Source of the DNA: Chitinophagaceae bacterium
GTDB lineage: Bacteria > Bacteroidota > Bacteroidia > Chitinophagales > Chitinophagaceae
DNA: 64,000 bases
NCBI GenBank assembly: GCA_024707305.1
Contig: JANPZZ010000014.1
Span: 166,524 to 230,523, forward strand
Reading direction: 5' to 3'
Shown piece after piece: positions 38,450-48,542 of the stretch. A program made the translations under genes and the position numbers. The stretch's first letter is position 1; the number at the start of each line of letters is the position of its first letter. Below the pieces are notes generated by a model. It saw only the letters and a list, made by a program, of their open reading frames with translations, did not search any database and was not told the DNA's origin.

Positions 38450-39436
38450 TTACTCCATTTTCATATCGTGTAAGAAATCAATCATTCTGCTGGTAAAACC
38501 AAATTCGTTATCAAACCAGGTTATAACTTTTACATGATTGCCCACCACGGTGGTCATTGTTCCATCCACAATGCAGGAGTGTTTATTTCCTTTGATGTCG
38601 AGCGAAACAAGTGGCTCTTCGGTATAATCAATGATCCCTTTGTAACCGTTTTCAGCTGATTTGCGAAACAATGTATTGATTTGCGCAACACTCACTTCTT
38701 CTTTTAATACCACGCTAAAATCGCCCATGGCGCCGTTTGCAACGGGTACACGTGTTGACACTGCGCTGATGCGCCCTTTCATACCGGGCATCAATCTTTC
38801 AAGCGACTGATGCAAATCAATTTCAACCGGAATAATGGACTCCGCAGCTGCCCGTCCACGACGGAATTGTTTGTGTGGTGCATCCACCAGTTCCTGTCGC
38901 GATGTATAAGAATGCAGCATGTTGATTTGTGCAGATTGAATTCCAATTGCATTCAGGATATACAATACATGAATGGAGCAGTTGGTCATGCAGCCGCCGG
39001 GCGAAATGATTTTCGTTTCGGGTGTTACGGACGTATGGTTGAATCCGTAGATCAACAGTGGAATATCGTTGGAGCCGGTTGTAGAGAGCAATACACGTTT
39101 TTGCACCAGAAGCAAGATGTTGTTCTGCCAGTTCTTTTTTGCTGAAATTACCTGAACATTCCAGTACCACATCAATTCCGAGATCGGCCCAGGGCAAATG
39201 GGATGGATGGTCTTTTTGAAAAACACGAATGTTTTTTTCACCATGTGTTATCTTGTCGCCCGCCAACGTCAGTGAATCTGGAAAAGTACCGTACACGGTA
39301 TCGTATCGAAGAAGATAATGCAGGTTGTCTGCCGGCATAATATCATTGATTGCGACCAGTTCAATACCGGGTTCATTTACCAGTTTCTAAACAGCAGGCG
39401 GCCGATCCGGCCCATCCCATTTATGGCTACACGCAT
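38450..39436 (-). CDS. Glyceraldehyde-3-phosphate dehydrogenase, atypical, frameshifted
   Basis: About 330 residues. It starts MRVAINGMGRIGRLLFR, a Rossmann motif. The catalytic block is GGCMTNC, where ordinary GAPDH has SCTTNC, so the Thr after the Cys is Met. The phosphate-binding TTTGAA region is replaced by EIDLHQS. RVPVANGAM, EEPLVSLDIKGN and TWFDNEFGFTSRMIDF are present. Two joins are needed, near 39387 (one base missing, restoring RKLVNEPGIELVAIND) and near 39102 (one extra A). Activity as a housekeeping GAPDH is doubtful; it may be a divergent paralogue. Confidence 0.85.
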
Positions 39437-39520
39437 AGCTTAATAATTGAAGGCGCAAATATCCGGAATTTCTACGTTTTTTGCCGGTAGAATCGTTACG
39501 TCCATTAAAACAACAGCCAG

Positions 39521-39997
39521 ATGCGTTCAGCAAGCGTACAGGAAATAAAGCAGGAGATGAGTCATTTGAAACCAGCCGAGTTGGTACACATCTGTTTACG
39601 GCTCGCGAGGTTTAAGAAGGAAAATAAAGAGCTACTGACTTACCTCTTATTTGAGTCGGGCGACGAAGCGGGATATATTGAAGAAGTAAAACAGGAGATC
39701 GACAACCAGTTCGAAGAAATCAACCGCTCGCATCTTTATTTTGTAAAAAAGAGCCTGCGCAAAATCCTGAGGATGATTGGCAAGCATGTGCGCTATATTG
39801 GCAGCAAATCAGCCGAAGCAGAGCTGCTGCTGCATTTCCTGGTACGATTTAAGGAAATGGGTATTCCCTACGAACAAAGCCCGATGCTGTTGAATATCTA
39901 TAACGGACAGCTCAAAAAAGTGAAAGCAGCAATTGCAACGATGCATGAAGATCTGCAGTACGATTTACTGCGTAAGCTGTCCTCTGTTGCCGGATAA
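39521..39997 (+). CDS. Conserved hypothetical helical protein
   Basis: 158 residues, no signal peptide. It is mostly alpha-helical and charged: MRSASVQEIKQEMSHLKPAEL, then LRLARFKKENKELLTYLLFESGDE and NRSHLYFVKKSLRKILRMIGK. LLLHFLVRFKEMGIPYEQSP and MHEDLQYDLLRKL end the protein. I do not recognise a named family. The sequence suggests a small soluble helical bundle. A word array starts about 12 bases after its stop. Confidence 0.6.
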   Translation: MRSASVQEIKQEMSHLKPAELVHICLRLARFKKENKELLTYLLFESGDEAGYIEEVKQEIDNQFEEINRSHLYFVKKSLRKILRMIGKHVRYIGSKSAEAELLLHFLVRFKEMGIPYEQSPMLLNIYNGQLKKVKAAIATMHEDLQYDLLRKLSSVAG

Positions 39998-40007
39998 TGG
40001 CGATAAG

Positions 40008-40147
40008 AAAATGTGGAAATGAGAAAATGAGGAGATGTGAAAATGGCTTTCAGTGCTGCCTGCAAAAAGTATTTGCTCATTTCCTCATTTCCCCATTTCC
40101 TCATTTCCTCATTTTCTCATTTCCACATTTCCCCCATTTCCACATCT
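40008..40147. repeat. Inverted 8-base word-array element (copy 6)
   Basis: Plus-strand GRAAATGW words at about 40010-40043, a unique core at 40044-40076, then reverse-complement words at 40077-40147, next to the TerC stop. It fills the gap between convergent genes. Confidence 0.82.
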
Positions 40148-40153
40148 TTTCTC

Positions 40154-40951
40154 TCACTTCACGCGTCGCTTGCCCGGCAGCTTCTCCTCGTCGCGCTTCG
40201 TCTTTAATGAAATCTTTTCATGATTTTTCCTCAAACGCATGTTGAGAATTTCTACCAATAATGAGAATGCAATCATCGTATAGATATAGCTTTTACTGAT
40301 TTCCTGGTGGAAACCTTCCGCAACCAGCATGATACCGATAGCAATCAGGAACGATAGTGCCAGCATTTGCAGGGTTGGATGATTGTTGATGAAGCGGCTG
40401 ATAGGGCCGGAGAAAAGCATCATGATACCAATGGAAATAACAACAGCGATGATCATGATGATTACATTATCAACCATGCCTATCGCCGTTAAAATAGAAT
40501 CAAAAGAGAATACGGCATCTATTAATACGATTTGCAGAATCACTGAAGAAAGTGATGAGTAAACTTTCTTCGCTTCTTTTTCTTCGTCGGGCTTCTCAAG
40601 TTTGTGGCTTATTTCGAGCGTGCTTTTAAAAATCAGGAATACCCCACCCGCAATCAGGATCAAATCTTTCCAGCTAATGCCCAACGGCACACCATCTTCT
40701 TTGATAAACGGAACTGTAAAAACCGGTTCCTGCAGACGCATGATCCAGGTGATGGTTAATAACAATGCGATACGGAACAACATCGCCAGCAACAAGCCAA
40801 TGTTTCTTGCCCTGCGTTGTTGCGACGGGTCGAGTTTGTCAGAAACAATAGAGATAAAGATGATGTTGTCTACACCGAGTACAATTTCCAAAAATGTGAG
40901 CGTAAGGAGACTTAACCAAATAGACGGGTCAGAAAAATCGGGCCAGGGCAT
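40154..40951 (-). CDS. TerC-family integral membrane protein
   Basis: 265 residues with seven or more hydrophobic segments: LLTLTFLEIVLGVDNIIFISIV, then LLAMLFRIALLLTITWIM, DLILIAGGVFLIFKS, IVLIDAVFSFDSILTAIGM, VIIMIIAVVISIGIMMLF and MLALSFLIAIGIMLVAEGF. The paired acidic motifs EIVLGVDN and DAVFSFDS are the family signature, thought to bind metal ions. Members are linked to tellurite resistance or metal export; recent work links them to manganese. A TAAATTTG box is 20 bases ahead of the start. Confidence 0.93.
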   Translation of the reverse strand: MPWPDFSDPSIWLSLLTLTFLEIVLGVDNIIFISIVSDKLDPSQQRRARNIGLLLAMLFRIALLLTITWIMRLQEPVFTVPFIKEDGVPLGISWKDLILIAGGVFLIFKSTLEISHKLEKPDEEKEAKKVYSSLSSVILQIVLIDAVFSFDSILTAIGMVDNVIIMIIAVVISIGIMMLFSGPISRFINNHPTLQMLALSFLIAIGIMLVAEGFHQEISKSYIYTMIAFSLLVEILNMRLRKNHEKISLKTKRDEEKLPGKRRVK

Positions 40952-40970
40952 GAGTTATATTTATTAATGA

Positions 40971-40978
40971 CAAATTTA
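40971..40978 (-). promoter_or_regulatory. TAnnTTTG -7 box for the TerC gene
   Basis: TAAATTTG on the minus strand, 20 bases before the TerC start codon. Confidence 0.55.
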
Positions 40979-41036
40979 CGCGGAAACAGGCTCCTTCGCA
41001 TTTTTTTTGACCAGTCGCCTTTTGTAATATTGTTAA

Positions 41037-42279
41037 ATGGCATCCATCCTGATAAAAAATATTAAAGGCCTCGTAGGTGTACACGATCCGATAGCGCCGC
41101 TGCGCGGAGAACAACTGGCTCAGTTGCCCCTTATTTCAGATGCGTGGGTGCGCATAGAAGACGGTTTTATTACGGGCTTTGGTACGATGACGCAAAGGGA
41201 AGATGCCAATTTCCATGCCAATGAAACGGTTGACGCCAGCAATCGTTTTGTGTTGCCAACCTGGTGCGATTCGCATACACACCTCGTTTTCGCAGAAAGC
41301 AGGGAATCTGAATTTGTCGATAAAATTAAAGGACTCAGTTATGCTGAAATCGCAGCAAAGGGTGGGGGTATTCTCAATTCCGCCGCCAAACTGGCGCAGC
41401 TATCTGAAGACGAACTTTTTAACCGAAGCTGGAAACGGCTGCAGGAAGTAAGCAAACTGGGTACGGGCGCTGTAGAAATCAAGAGTGGTTATGGACTCAG
41501 CCCGGAAGCAGAATTGAAAATGCTGCGCGTTATCAGGAAGCTGCGGGAAAAATCTTCCCTGACCATTAAAGCAAGTTTCCTGGGTGCACATGCTTTACCC
41601 GTGGAGTACAGGGACAATCGTGAAGCCTACATCCGGCAAATTATCGATGTGATGCTTCCTGCAATTGCCGCAAAAAATCTCGCAGACTATATTGATGTTT
41701 TTTGTGAGAAAGGATTCTTTACCCCCGAAGAAATGATGCACATTTCGCATGCCGGCATGGCTGTAGGATTAAAACCAAAGCTGCATATAAACCAGCTCAA
41801 CAGTATAGGCGGGTTGCAGGCAGCAATCGACCTGCCGGCATTGAGTGTTGACCATCTGGAAACCATGACAGCGGAAGATATCCGGGATCTCGGAAAATCA
41901 GATACGATTGGAACTTTGTTGCCCTCGGCAGCATTTTTCCTTCGCATGGGCTTTCAACCTGCGCGTGAACTGATTGCAGCAAATGCAGCCCTGGCGCTTG
42001 CGAGCGATTACAATCCCGGCTCTTCGCCCCTCTGGAAATATGAGTCTTGTGGTTGCGCTGGCCTGTATCCAGATGCGCATGCTACCGGAAGAGGCGCTGA
42101 ATGCAGCCACCATCAACGGCGCTTTTGCCATGGAATGTGCCGGGGAAACCGGCAGCATCGCTGTTGGTAAACGTGCTGACCTTCAACTTACAGCCCCCAT
42201 TCCGTCGCTGGCCTATATTCCCTATGCTTTTGGCACAAATTTGATTGATAAAGTGATGATCCGCGGTGAGTGGGTTTAG
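41037..42279 (+). CDS. hutI: Imidazolonepropionase, frameshifted
   Basis: About 413 residues, normal for HutI. It hydrolyses imidazolonepropionate to formiminoglutamate. Motifs of the amidohydrolase fold: LPTWCDSHTHLVFAESRESEF (metal-binding HxH), KSGYGLSPEAELKML, FLGAHALPVEYR, LKPKLHINQL, LSVDHLETM, and ALASDYNPGSSP (the catalytic Asp). The extra C in CCCC at 42027-42030 splits the frame; correction gives SGNMSLVVALACIQMRM. hutG follows closely, so the two are one operon. Confidence 0.95.
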
Positions 42280-42340
42280 AATGTTCCGGGGTATTGAACC
42301 GGAATTCGTTAAATTCGTTTTAACCAGATTGCACGCCAAT

Positions 42341-43442
42341 ATGCTTACAGCACAGCCAGCAGCCCCGGTTGCACAACGTCTCCATTTTAAATGGTGTAGT
42401 AAACAGGATGCATTATCCCTTACTAAAATCAGAAAGTTTGAAACCAAACTGGGCGAACGTGTCCAGGCCTGTCCACCGGGGCAGGATCCGGAACAATTCC
42501 TCCGCAACTCAACTGCCACATTTGTACTGGTAGGTATTCCTGAAGATATTGGTGTAAAAGCAAACCAGGGAATGGGCGGTGCAGATACCGCATGGTTGCC
42601 GTTCCTGCAATCATTCCTGAATATTCAGAGTAATGACTTCCTCGACGGGCAGGAGATTTTATTAATGGGGCATTTCGATTTTGGCGATATACAATACCTG
42701 ATTGATCATACAGCCCGTGGCAACGAGGAAAAAAATAGAAGCCTATCGTCATGCTGTTAACAGCATCGACGACGAGGTGGAACAGGTGATTAAAATGATT
42801 ACTGCTGCAGGGAAAATTCCTATTGTAATAGGAGGTGGGCACAACAATGCTTATCCCCTGTTAAAAGGTGCAGCAAAAGGCTGGCACAAAAGAGGACTCA
42901 TTCAGCTCCCTCAAATTAATTGTATCAACTTGGATGCGCATGCAGATTACAGACCGGTAGAAGGCCGCCATAGCGGCAATCCATTTCGCTATGCAGAAGA
43001 AGATGGTTTCTTGCAGAAATATTGTATCGTTGGATTGCATGAAAATTATCTGCCTCAAAATGTATGGATGGATATTGTGAACAATCCCTTTATCGACTGT
43101 ATCACGTTTGAAGATATTTTTGTTCATGAAAAAAGAACATTCCTTCAATCGGTGGCACATGCAACCGGTTTTACAGAAGATACGATGACGGGCATTGAAC
43201 TGGATCTTGATTGTATCGCCAATGCCCTGAGTTCTGCTACATCACCGGTAGGTATTTCGCCATTACATGCGCGACAATACATCAGTTTTGCAGCTGCCGA
43301 TTCTAAAGTTGCTTATTTGCATATCTGTGAAGGCGCCACACGTTTATCGGATGGGCGCACTGATATGGCCACAGGCAAACTGATCAGCTATTTGGTGAGC
43401 GACTTTGTAAAAGCAATGCAACCTTTACCAGGAATGGCTTAG
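42341..43442 (+). CDS. hutG: Formimidoylglutamase (arginase family), frameshifted
   Basis: About 365 residues. It hydrolyses N-formimidoyl-glutamate to glutamate and formamide. The arginase-fold metal motifs are present: IGGGHNNAYPLL (GGGH), NLDAHADYRPVEG (DAHAD) and GIELDLDCI (DxD). GIPEDIGVKANQGMGGADTAWLPF is a HutG-type segment. One base is extra in A7 at 42729-42735 (NEEKIEAYRHAVN). The start may be 42341 (MLTAQPAAPV) or 42281 (MFRGIEP), one base after hutI. It overlaps the convergent patatin gene by 4 bases. Confidence 0.93.
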
Positions 43443-45678
43443 AAAGGAATGCCGATGTTGATGAATGTTTGCACTTTGCCCGTCTGGTCACTGTACATCA
43501 AACTCATTTCAAGCGGACCTAGCGCAAAGTTGTAGGAGAAGGTAAGCGCGTATCCTGTATACACGTCGCGTCCATTAAAGAATTCACTTTTGCTTACAAG
43601 ATTATTGAGCAACAGATTTGCACGACCGGTAAGATACGCATTCGGGAAAATGTTACGCCTGAGTCCGCCCTGCAAACTTGCATAACCTGCACTATACACC
43701 GTTCCTTCCTGCAATCCGGCAAACAAAACCTGTCTTCTAAAGAAACGCACCATTCCACCAATCACAAATTCGTTCATGATGTTGCGGTTATAATTAAAAT
43801 TCAAACCGCTTTGTGCGTGCAGGAATCCCACCCATTTATTACTCAAAGGCGCATACATTTCAGCATTTAATGTAACATAGTTAAACGCATTGCTGGATGC
43901 CTGGATCGAATCGGGATCGGGGAGTGGTTGATTGTTCTGCTGGAAAGAGATTTTTAAGCTTTGCCGAAGTATGTGACCAGCTTCTGCTTCCACTCGTACA
44001 CCACGTGTTGGGAAGATGTTGCGGTCAAGTGTATGGTGTTGGAGAAATGTATAAAATGTATTGAACTGGCTACGGCCTTTAAATGCCAGGTCGGGACTGA
44101 TGGTGGGATTGTATTTCAACCATTCAAACCGATGTCCTAATCCGATTGATAAATCACGTTTGGAAGTTGAATATTGAAACTTCTCATTTACCTCCCAAAA
44201 GTTTTGTTTGTACACACCCGATTCTTTGAATTCTTCATACGCGATAAAATCAAAACGGTCAAATTGCGTACGTACTGTAAAGGAGAAATTCTTGAGTCGT
44301 CCGATGTATTGCAGGTGTTCTGCACGCAAACGAAAAGACTCACCCAGGTTGATCGAAACCAGGCTACGTGAATTGGACGTGATTAAATTTCGGGTGGTAA
44401 AGTTTCCGATTAACCCAATGCCAGAGAAGCGGGAATAGTGTAATCCCATTTTTGCAAAGGTGAACGGATTCTCCAGTACTTTGAACTCGATATGCGCACT
44501 TCCGTCTGATTTGGGCTGGAGGGAATAGGTAACGCTTTTATAATAACGCGAACCAAAAGCCTGGCGCACCATTTTCGCCAGCTGCTTTGGCGAATAGGTT
44601 TCGCCGGTATGGAAATCGACCGTATTGACGAAAAACGCTCTTGTCGTTTTCGACAATCCGGTTACTGAAAATGAACTGATGCGCACACTATCTACTTTAG
44701 GCAGGCGAACCTGTTCTGGAGTAACCGTTCCGTAGATCGCATTCAATGAATCGGCGAGTTGCTTCAGACGGGGATAGAGTTTGCGACCTTCCTCAAGGCC
44801 TTTCTGGATTATTGCTTCCGCATCTGAAAAACTTCCCATGTTGAAATCATCCATATTGATGGGAACATAAATATCAGTCAATGGAATTTCGCGGCGACTG
44901 TCTTCACTTTCACGGAAGAACGCGACCTGCATCAAAATCTGGAAGACATTGCGCACTTTATCAGACGGAAGTAACCCGGTAGCCACATTGCTGCCGATCA
45001 CAAAATTGGCACCCATATCCCGCACATCTTTTACAGGAAAATTTCGAACGATGCCGCCATCCACCAATCGTAAACTGTCATAATCCACAGCCGTAAACAC
45101 AGAAGGGATAGCCATGCTCGAGCGGATGGCAGTGATGATTTCTCCCTGTTTCATCACCACTGCATTTCCCGAACCTACGTCGGTGCTCACGCACTGGAAC
45201 GGAATACTAAACTTGTTGAAATCTTTTATTGTATAAACAGGAAAATAGAGTTCCGAAAATTTGATCCACAGCTCCTGTGCTTCGAGTAAGCCGGTAGACA
45301 ATTGAAACCGACGATTGATCCAGGGGAGTTCAACAACGTATTTGGATGATTCTTCCTTTTCTTCCATGAAAAGGCTGCGAACATCAGCTCCATTGCGAAG
45401 TAAAACATCCCAGTTGATTTCGCGGGTAATGGCAAGAAGGAGTCGCCGGAATAACCTACTGCATAAAGGCTGCCGATGATAGCGCCCATGCTGGTACCGG
45501 TGATATAATCAACTTTTAAACCAGCCGAATCAATCGCTTTTAAAATGCCGATATGTGCCAGGCCTTTTGCCCCACCGCCGCTTAATGTCAATCCAATTTT
45601 AGGCCGCGCGCTTTGAACATGTTGGCTGCTAACCTGGAATGAAAACAATAAAAAGAGAACGAGTGAAAGCCACTTCAA
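43439..45678 (-). CDS. Patatin-like phospholipase with C-terminal outer-membrane barrel, frameshifted
   Basis: About 745 residues, a PlpD/type Vd-like fusion. The signal ends in FSFQVSSQH. The patatin domain has the oxyanion GLTLSGGGAKGLAH, the catalytic Ser in GTSMGAI and the Asp in VDGGIVRNFPV. After about residue 330 a POTRA-like stretch (FSVTGLSKTTRAFF) leads to a BamA-type barrel: RFSGIGLIGNFTTRNL, FDRFDFIAYEEF, and closing MYSDQTGKVQTFINIGIPF ending in Phe. One join is needed near 45447 (GDSLLAITREINWDVLLRNG). Lipase activity at the surface is inferred. Confidence 0.9.
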
Positions 45679-45717
45679 GGTGAAAAGTTTAAGGTTTATG
45701 ATGTGTCGCCGGTAATA

Positions 45718-47703
45718 CTACTGCATCTCCATCAGCTTTTCAAACACCTGCTCATATTCTTTTTCCAGTTGCTGTAGTGACTGACTTACTGTTTTGTGAT
45801 CTTTTTCAGTTTGTAAAAACCTGTTTTTATCAGCATAGGTTTCCGGCGATGCAAGAGCAAGTGCCAGTTCATCAAGCTGCTTTTTGTGTTCTGCAATTTT
45901 TACTTCCAGTTGTTCAAAAAGGCGTTGTTGTTTTTGTAGTTCCTTTTTCTGTTCTTTATTAATGGGAGCATTTGCTGCTGGAGCTTTCGCTTCCGGTGCA
46001 GGCGCAGGAGCGGGGGCCGCAGGTTTGTTATTGCTTTTTGTCGGCGGGGCACCTTCTTCTTTTTTACGCGCGGCTTCTTCTTTCAAACGCGCTTCTTCCT
46101 GTTTGGCCATGCGTTCTTTCCAGGCCATCCATTCATCGTATCCGCCTTTGAATTCTTTTACCTGATTGTCCGTAATCTCCCAGATTTTATTAGCAGTTTT
46201 AGAAATAAAATAACGGTCATGACTCACCAGGATCAAGCTGCCTTCGTATTTTTTTAATGCATCAATTAACAGATCACAACTATGCATGTCGAGGTGGTTG
46301 GTAGGTTCGTCCAACATCAGGAAGTTAGCTTTGCTCACCATCGTTTTTGCAAGTGCTACTCTTGCTTTTTCTCCGCCACTCAGTACTTTAATTTTTTTAT
46401 CGGAATCATCGCCGCTGAAGAGGAAACATCCCAGGATGGTACGCAGTTCCACTTCCGTCATCTGGCTGCCGCATTCTTTCATTTCATCGAGCACCGTGTT
46501 TTCCAGGTTCAGCGATTCCAATTGGTGCTGCGCATAAAAGCTTTCTTCAACATTATGGCCCCATTTGCGTTCACCTGTGCATGATTCCACGCCGGCGATG
46601 ATGCGCAACAGGGTTGATTTGCCTTTACCGTTTGCACCAATTAAAGCGATTTTATCTCCACGGTCAATTTCTGCGGAAGCATTCTCTAAAATCACCTGGT
46701 CGCCAAATTTCTTTCCGAGGTCTTTCAGTTCCACCAATACTTTTCCCGGCGTTTTATCTACACGGAAATTAATTTTAAGATTGGGACGTTCTATCGATGC
46801 TTCTTCAATACGTTCCAGTTTGTCGAGACGTTTTTGAATACTTTGTGCCTGTGCGGCTTTACTCGCTTTTGCTTTAAATCGTTCTACAAATCGTTCCTGC
46901 TGGCGAATATAATCCTGCTGGTTTTCGAATGCTTTTTGTTGCAGGTCCATTCGCAGGGCTTTCTCTTTCTCGTAGAATTCGTAGTTGCCGTTGTAAACAT
47001 GCAGTCGTTGTTGGTACAGCTCAATGATTTTTGTCACCATCCTGTTGAGGAAAAACTTATCGTGACTCACAATCACAACTGCTCCTTTGTAATGTTGCAG
47101 GTATTTTTCCAGCCATTCGATAGAGGGAAGGTCAAGGTGGTTGGTAGGTTCATCGAGTAGCAACAGATCCGGTTGTTGCAGGATCATTTTTGCCAGCAAT
47201 ACACGCATCCTCCATCCACCGCTGAATTCTTTATAAGGCCGGCCAAGGTCGGCATTCGAAAATCCGAGACCCTGTAATACTTCCTCCGTGCGGTGATGTA
47301 TGTCGTATCCGCCAAGCGTTTCCAGCTCATGCAGGCGGTCTGAATAATCGTGCAATACTTTTTCATCGCCGGTGCGTTCCAGTTCTTTTCCCAGTTCCTC
47401 AATCTCTTTTTCCAGTTGCAATACGCGTTCAAAAGCACTGAGTGCAACCTGCAGAATGGATTCTTCGGTATCAAAAGAAAGCAGGTCCTGGTGAAGATAT
47501 CCCACGCTGGTAGAGCGGCTTCTCTCAACCGTACCCGCAGAAGGGCTGTATTGTCCCACCAGCAATTTCAACAGCGTTGATTTACCAGTACCATTGTATC
47601 CAATCAGTCCTATACGCTCATTCGGTTGAATATGCCAGGTCGCATCTTCCACAATTACCCGGGCACCAAATTCAAAAGTCACATCCTGTAAACCTGCCAG
47701 CAT
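45718..47703 (-). CDS. ABC-F family ATPase
   Basis: 661 residues, intact frame. Two ABC domains: Walker A GYNGTGKST near residue 34 and signature EFSGGWRMRVLLAK, then a second Walker A GANGKGKST and signature LSGGEKARVALAK. The linker between them (EFYEKEKALRMDLQQKAFE) is the arm typical of ribosome-binding ABC-F proteins. The C-terminus is coiled-coil and Ala/Pro-rich (PAPAPAPEAKAPA). There are no membrane spans. It probably acts on the ribosome; whether it gives antibiotic protection cannot be told. Confidence 0.92.
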   Translation of the reverse strand: MLAGLQDVTFEFGARVIVEDATWHIQPNERIGLIGYNGTGKSTLLKLLVGQYSPSAGTVERSRSTSVGYLHQDLLSFDTEESILQVALSAFERVLQLEKEIEELGKELERTGDEKVLHDYSDRLHELETLGGYDIHHRTEEVLQGLGFSNADLGRPYKEFSGGWRMRVLLAKMILQQPDLLLLDEPTNHLDLPSIEWLEKYLQHYKGAVVIVSHDKFFLNRMVTKIIELYQQRLHVYNGNYEFYEKEKALRMDLQQKAFENQQDYIRQQERFVERFKAKASKAAQAQSIQKRLDKLERIEEASIERPNLKINFRVDKTPGKVLVELKDLGKKFGDQVILENASAEIDRGDKIALIGANGKGKSTLLRIIAGVESCTGERKWGHNVEESFYAQHQLESLNLENTVLDEMKECGSQMTEVELRTILGCFLFSGDDSDKKIKVLSGGEKARVALAKTMVSKANFLMLDEPTNHLDMHSCDLLIDALKKYEGSLILVSHDRYFISKTANKIWEITDNQVKEFKGGYDEWMAWKERMAKQEEARLKEEAARKKEEGAPPTKSNNKPAAPAPAPAPEAKAPAANAPINKEQKKELQKQQRLFEQLEVKIAEHKKQLDELALALASPETYADKNRFLQTEKDHKTVSQSLQQLEKEYEQVFEKLMEMQ

Positions 47704-47764
47704 GAAAAGTTATTTGTACGTGTTAAAAATCAGGTATTTGAAGTACGGACTTCAAAACAAGTTG

Positions 47765-47772
47765 CAAAAATA
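47765..47772 (-). promoter_or_regulatory. TAnnTTTG -7 box for the ABC-F gene
   Basis: TATTTTTG on the minus strand, about 62 bases before the ABC-F start. It faces the divergent box at 47803. Confidence 0.45.
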
Positions 47773-47802
47773 ATGTATTACCAGTTCCGCCACCTTTCAT
47801 TT

Positions 47803-47810
47803 TACCTTTG
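47803..47810 (+). promoter_or_regulatory. TAnnTTTG -7 box for the DUF3347 gene
   Basis: TACCTTTG, 16 bases before the ATG at 47827. Confidence 0.6.
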
Positions 47811-47826
47811 AAAAAAGCTAAAACGA

Positions 47827-48450
47827 ATGAAGAAATTCTTTGCTATCTTCTTTGCGATCCTCATTCTTGCGACCGGTTATATCTATTTTACCTATTTCAA
47901 AGGCGGCAAAAAAGCACCCAAAGGGCCTAAACCGGTTCCCATGGCGGTGAGCACGCATAGTGCAGAATTTAATCAATCCGTAAAGAATACGATCGCGACT
48001 TATTATGATCTTTCGGAAGCGCTCGTTAACTGGAACGAAGAGGCGACCAATCAGCAGGCGCTGGCGCTAACAAAATCGCTCGACAGTCTGCGCGTCGATG
48101 AATTAAAGAACGATACCACCGGTATTTATGAAACGGCGCTTGACCCACTGAGTAGTGCAAAAGCCGAGGCCAGCACTATCCTGGTTGCGGGCGACTGGGA
48201 AGCGCGTCGCCGCGCTTTTCAAAATTTATCAGAAAATCTACGACTGTTGATGATCGTGGTGAAATACGATCAGGAGAAATTATACTGGCAGGAATGCCCG
48301 ATGGCATTTAATGGCAATGAAGCAGCCCACTGGCTGAGCCCGACCGAAGCGGTACGAAATCCTTATCTTGGTACTTCGCATCCTGAATACAAAGGAACCA
48401 TGCTTACGTGTGGCGCACCAAAGGATACCATCAATTTTATGAAAAAGTAA
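47827..48450 (+). CDS. DUF3347-domain protein
   Basis: 207 residues. One N-terminal membrane segment (FFAIFFAILILATGYIYF) is followed by helical sequence (VKNTIATYYDLSEALVNWNE). The diagnostic C-terminal block is CPMAFNGNEAAHWLSPTEAVRNPYLG then MLTCGAPKDT. DUF3347 is found in Bacteroidota periplasmic proteins, often near copper or cation efflux systems, with paired Cys and Met residues that could bind copper; that role is inference here. No efflux genes are adjacent. An M28 peptidase gene follows after 92 bases. Confidence 0.82.
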   Translation: MKKFFAIFFAILILATGYIYFTYFKGGKKAPKGPKPVPMAVSTHSAEFNQSVKNTIATYYDLSEALVNWNEEATNQQALALTKSLDSLRVDELKNDTTGIYETALDPLSSAKAEASTILVAGDWEARRRAFQNLSENLRLLMIVVKYDQEKLYWQECPMAFNGNEAAHWLSPTEAVRNPYLGTSHPEYKGTMLTCGAPKDTINFMKK

Positions 48451-48542
48451 TCGAGGGAGAGATCGAAAGTTTTTTGTCTCGAAAACGTCTAGTTATTTCG
48501 GTATTCTCCTAATATTAAACTGTAAACGTATCAACTAAACAC

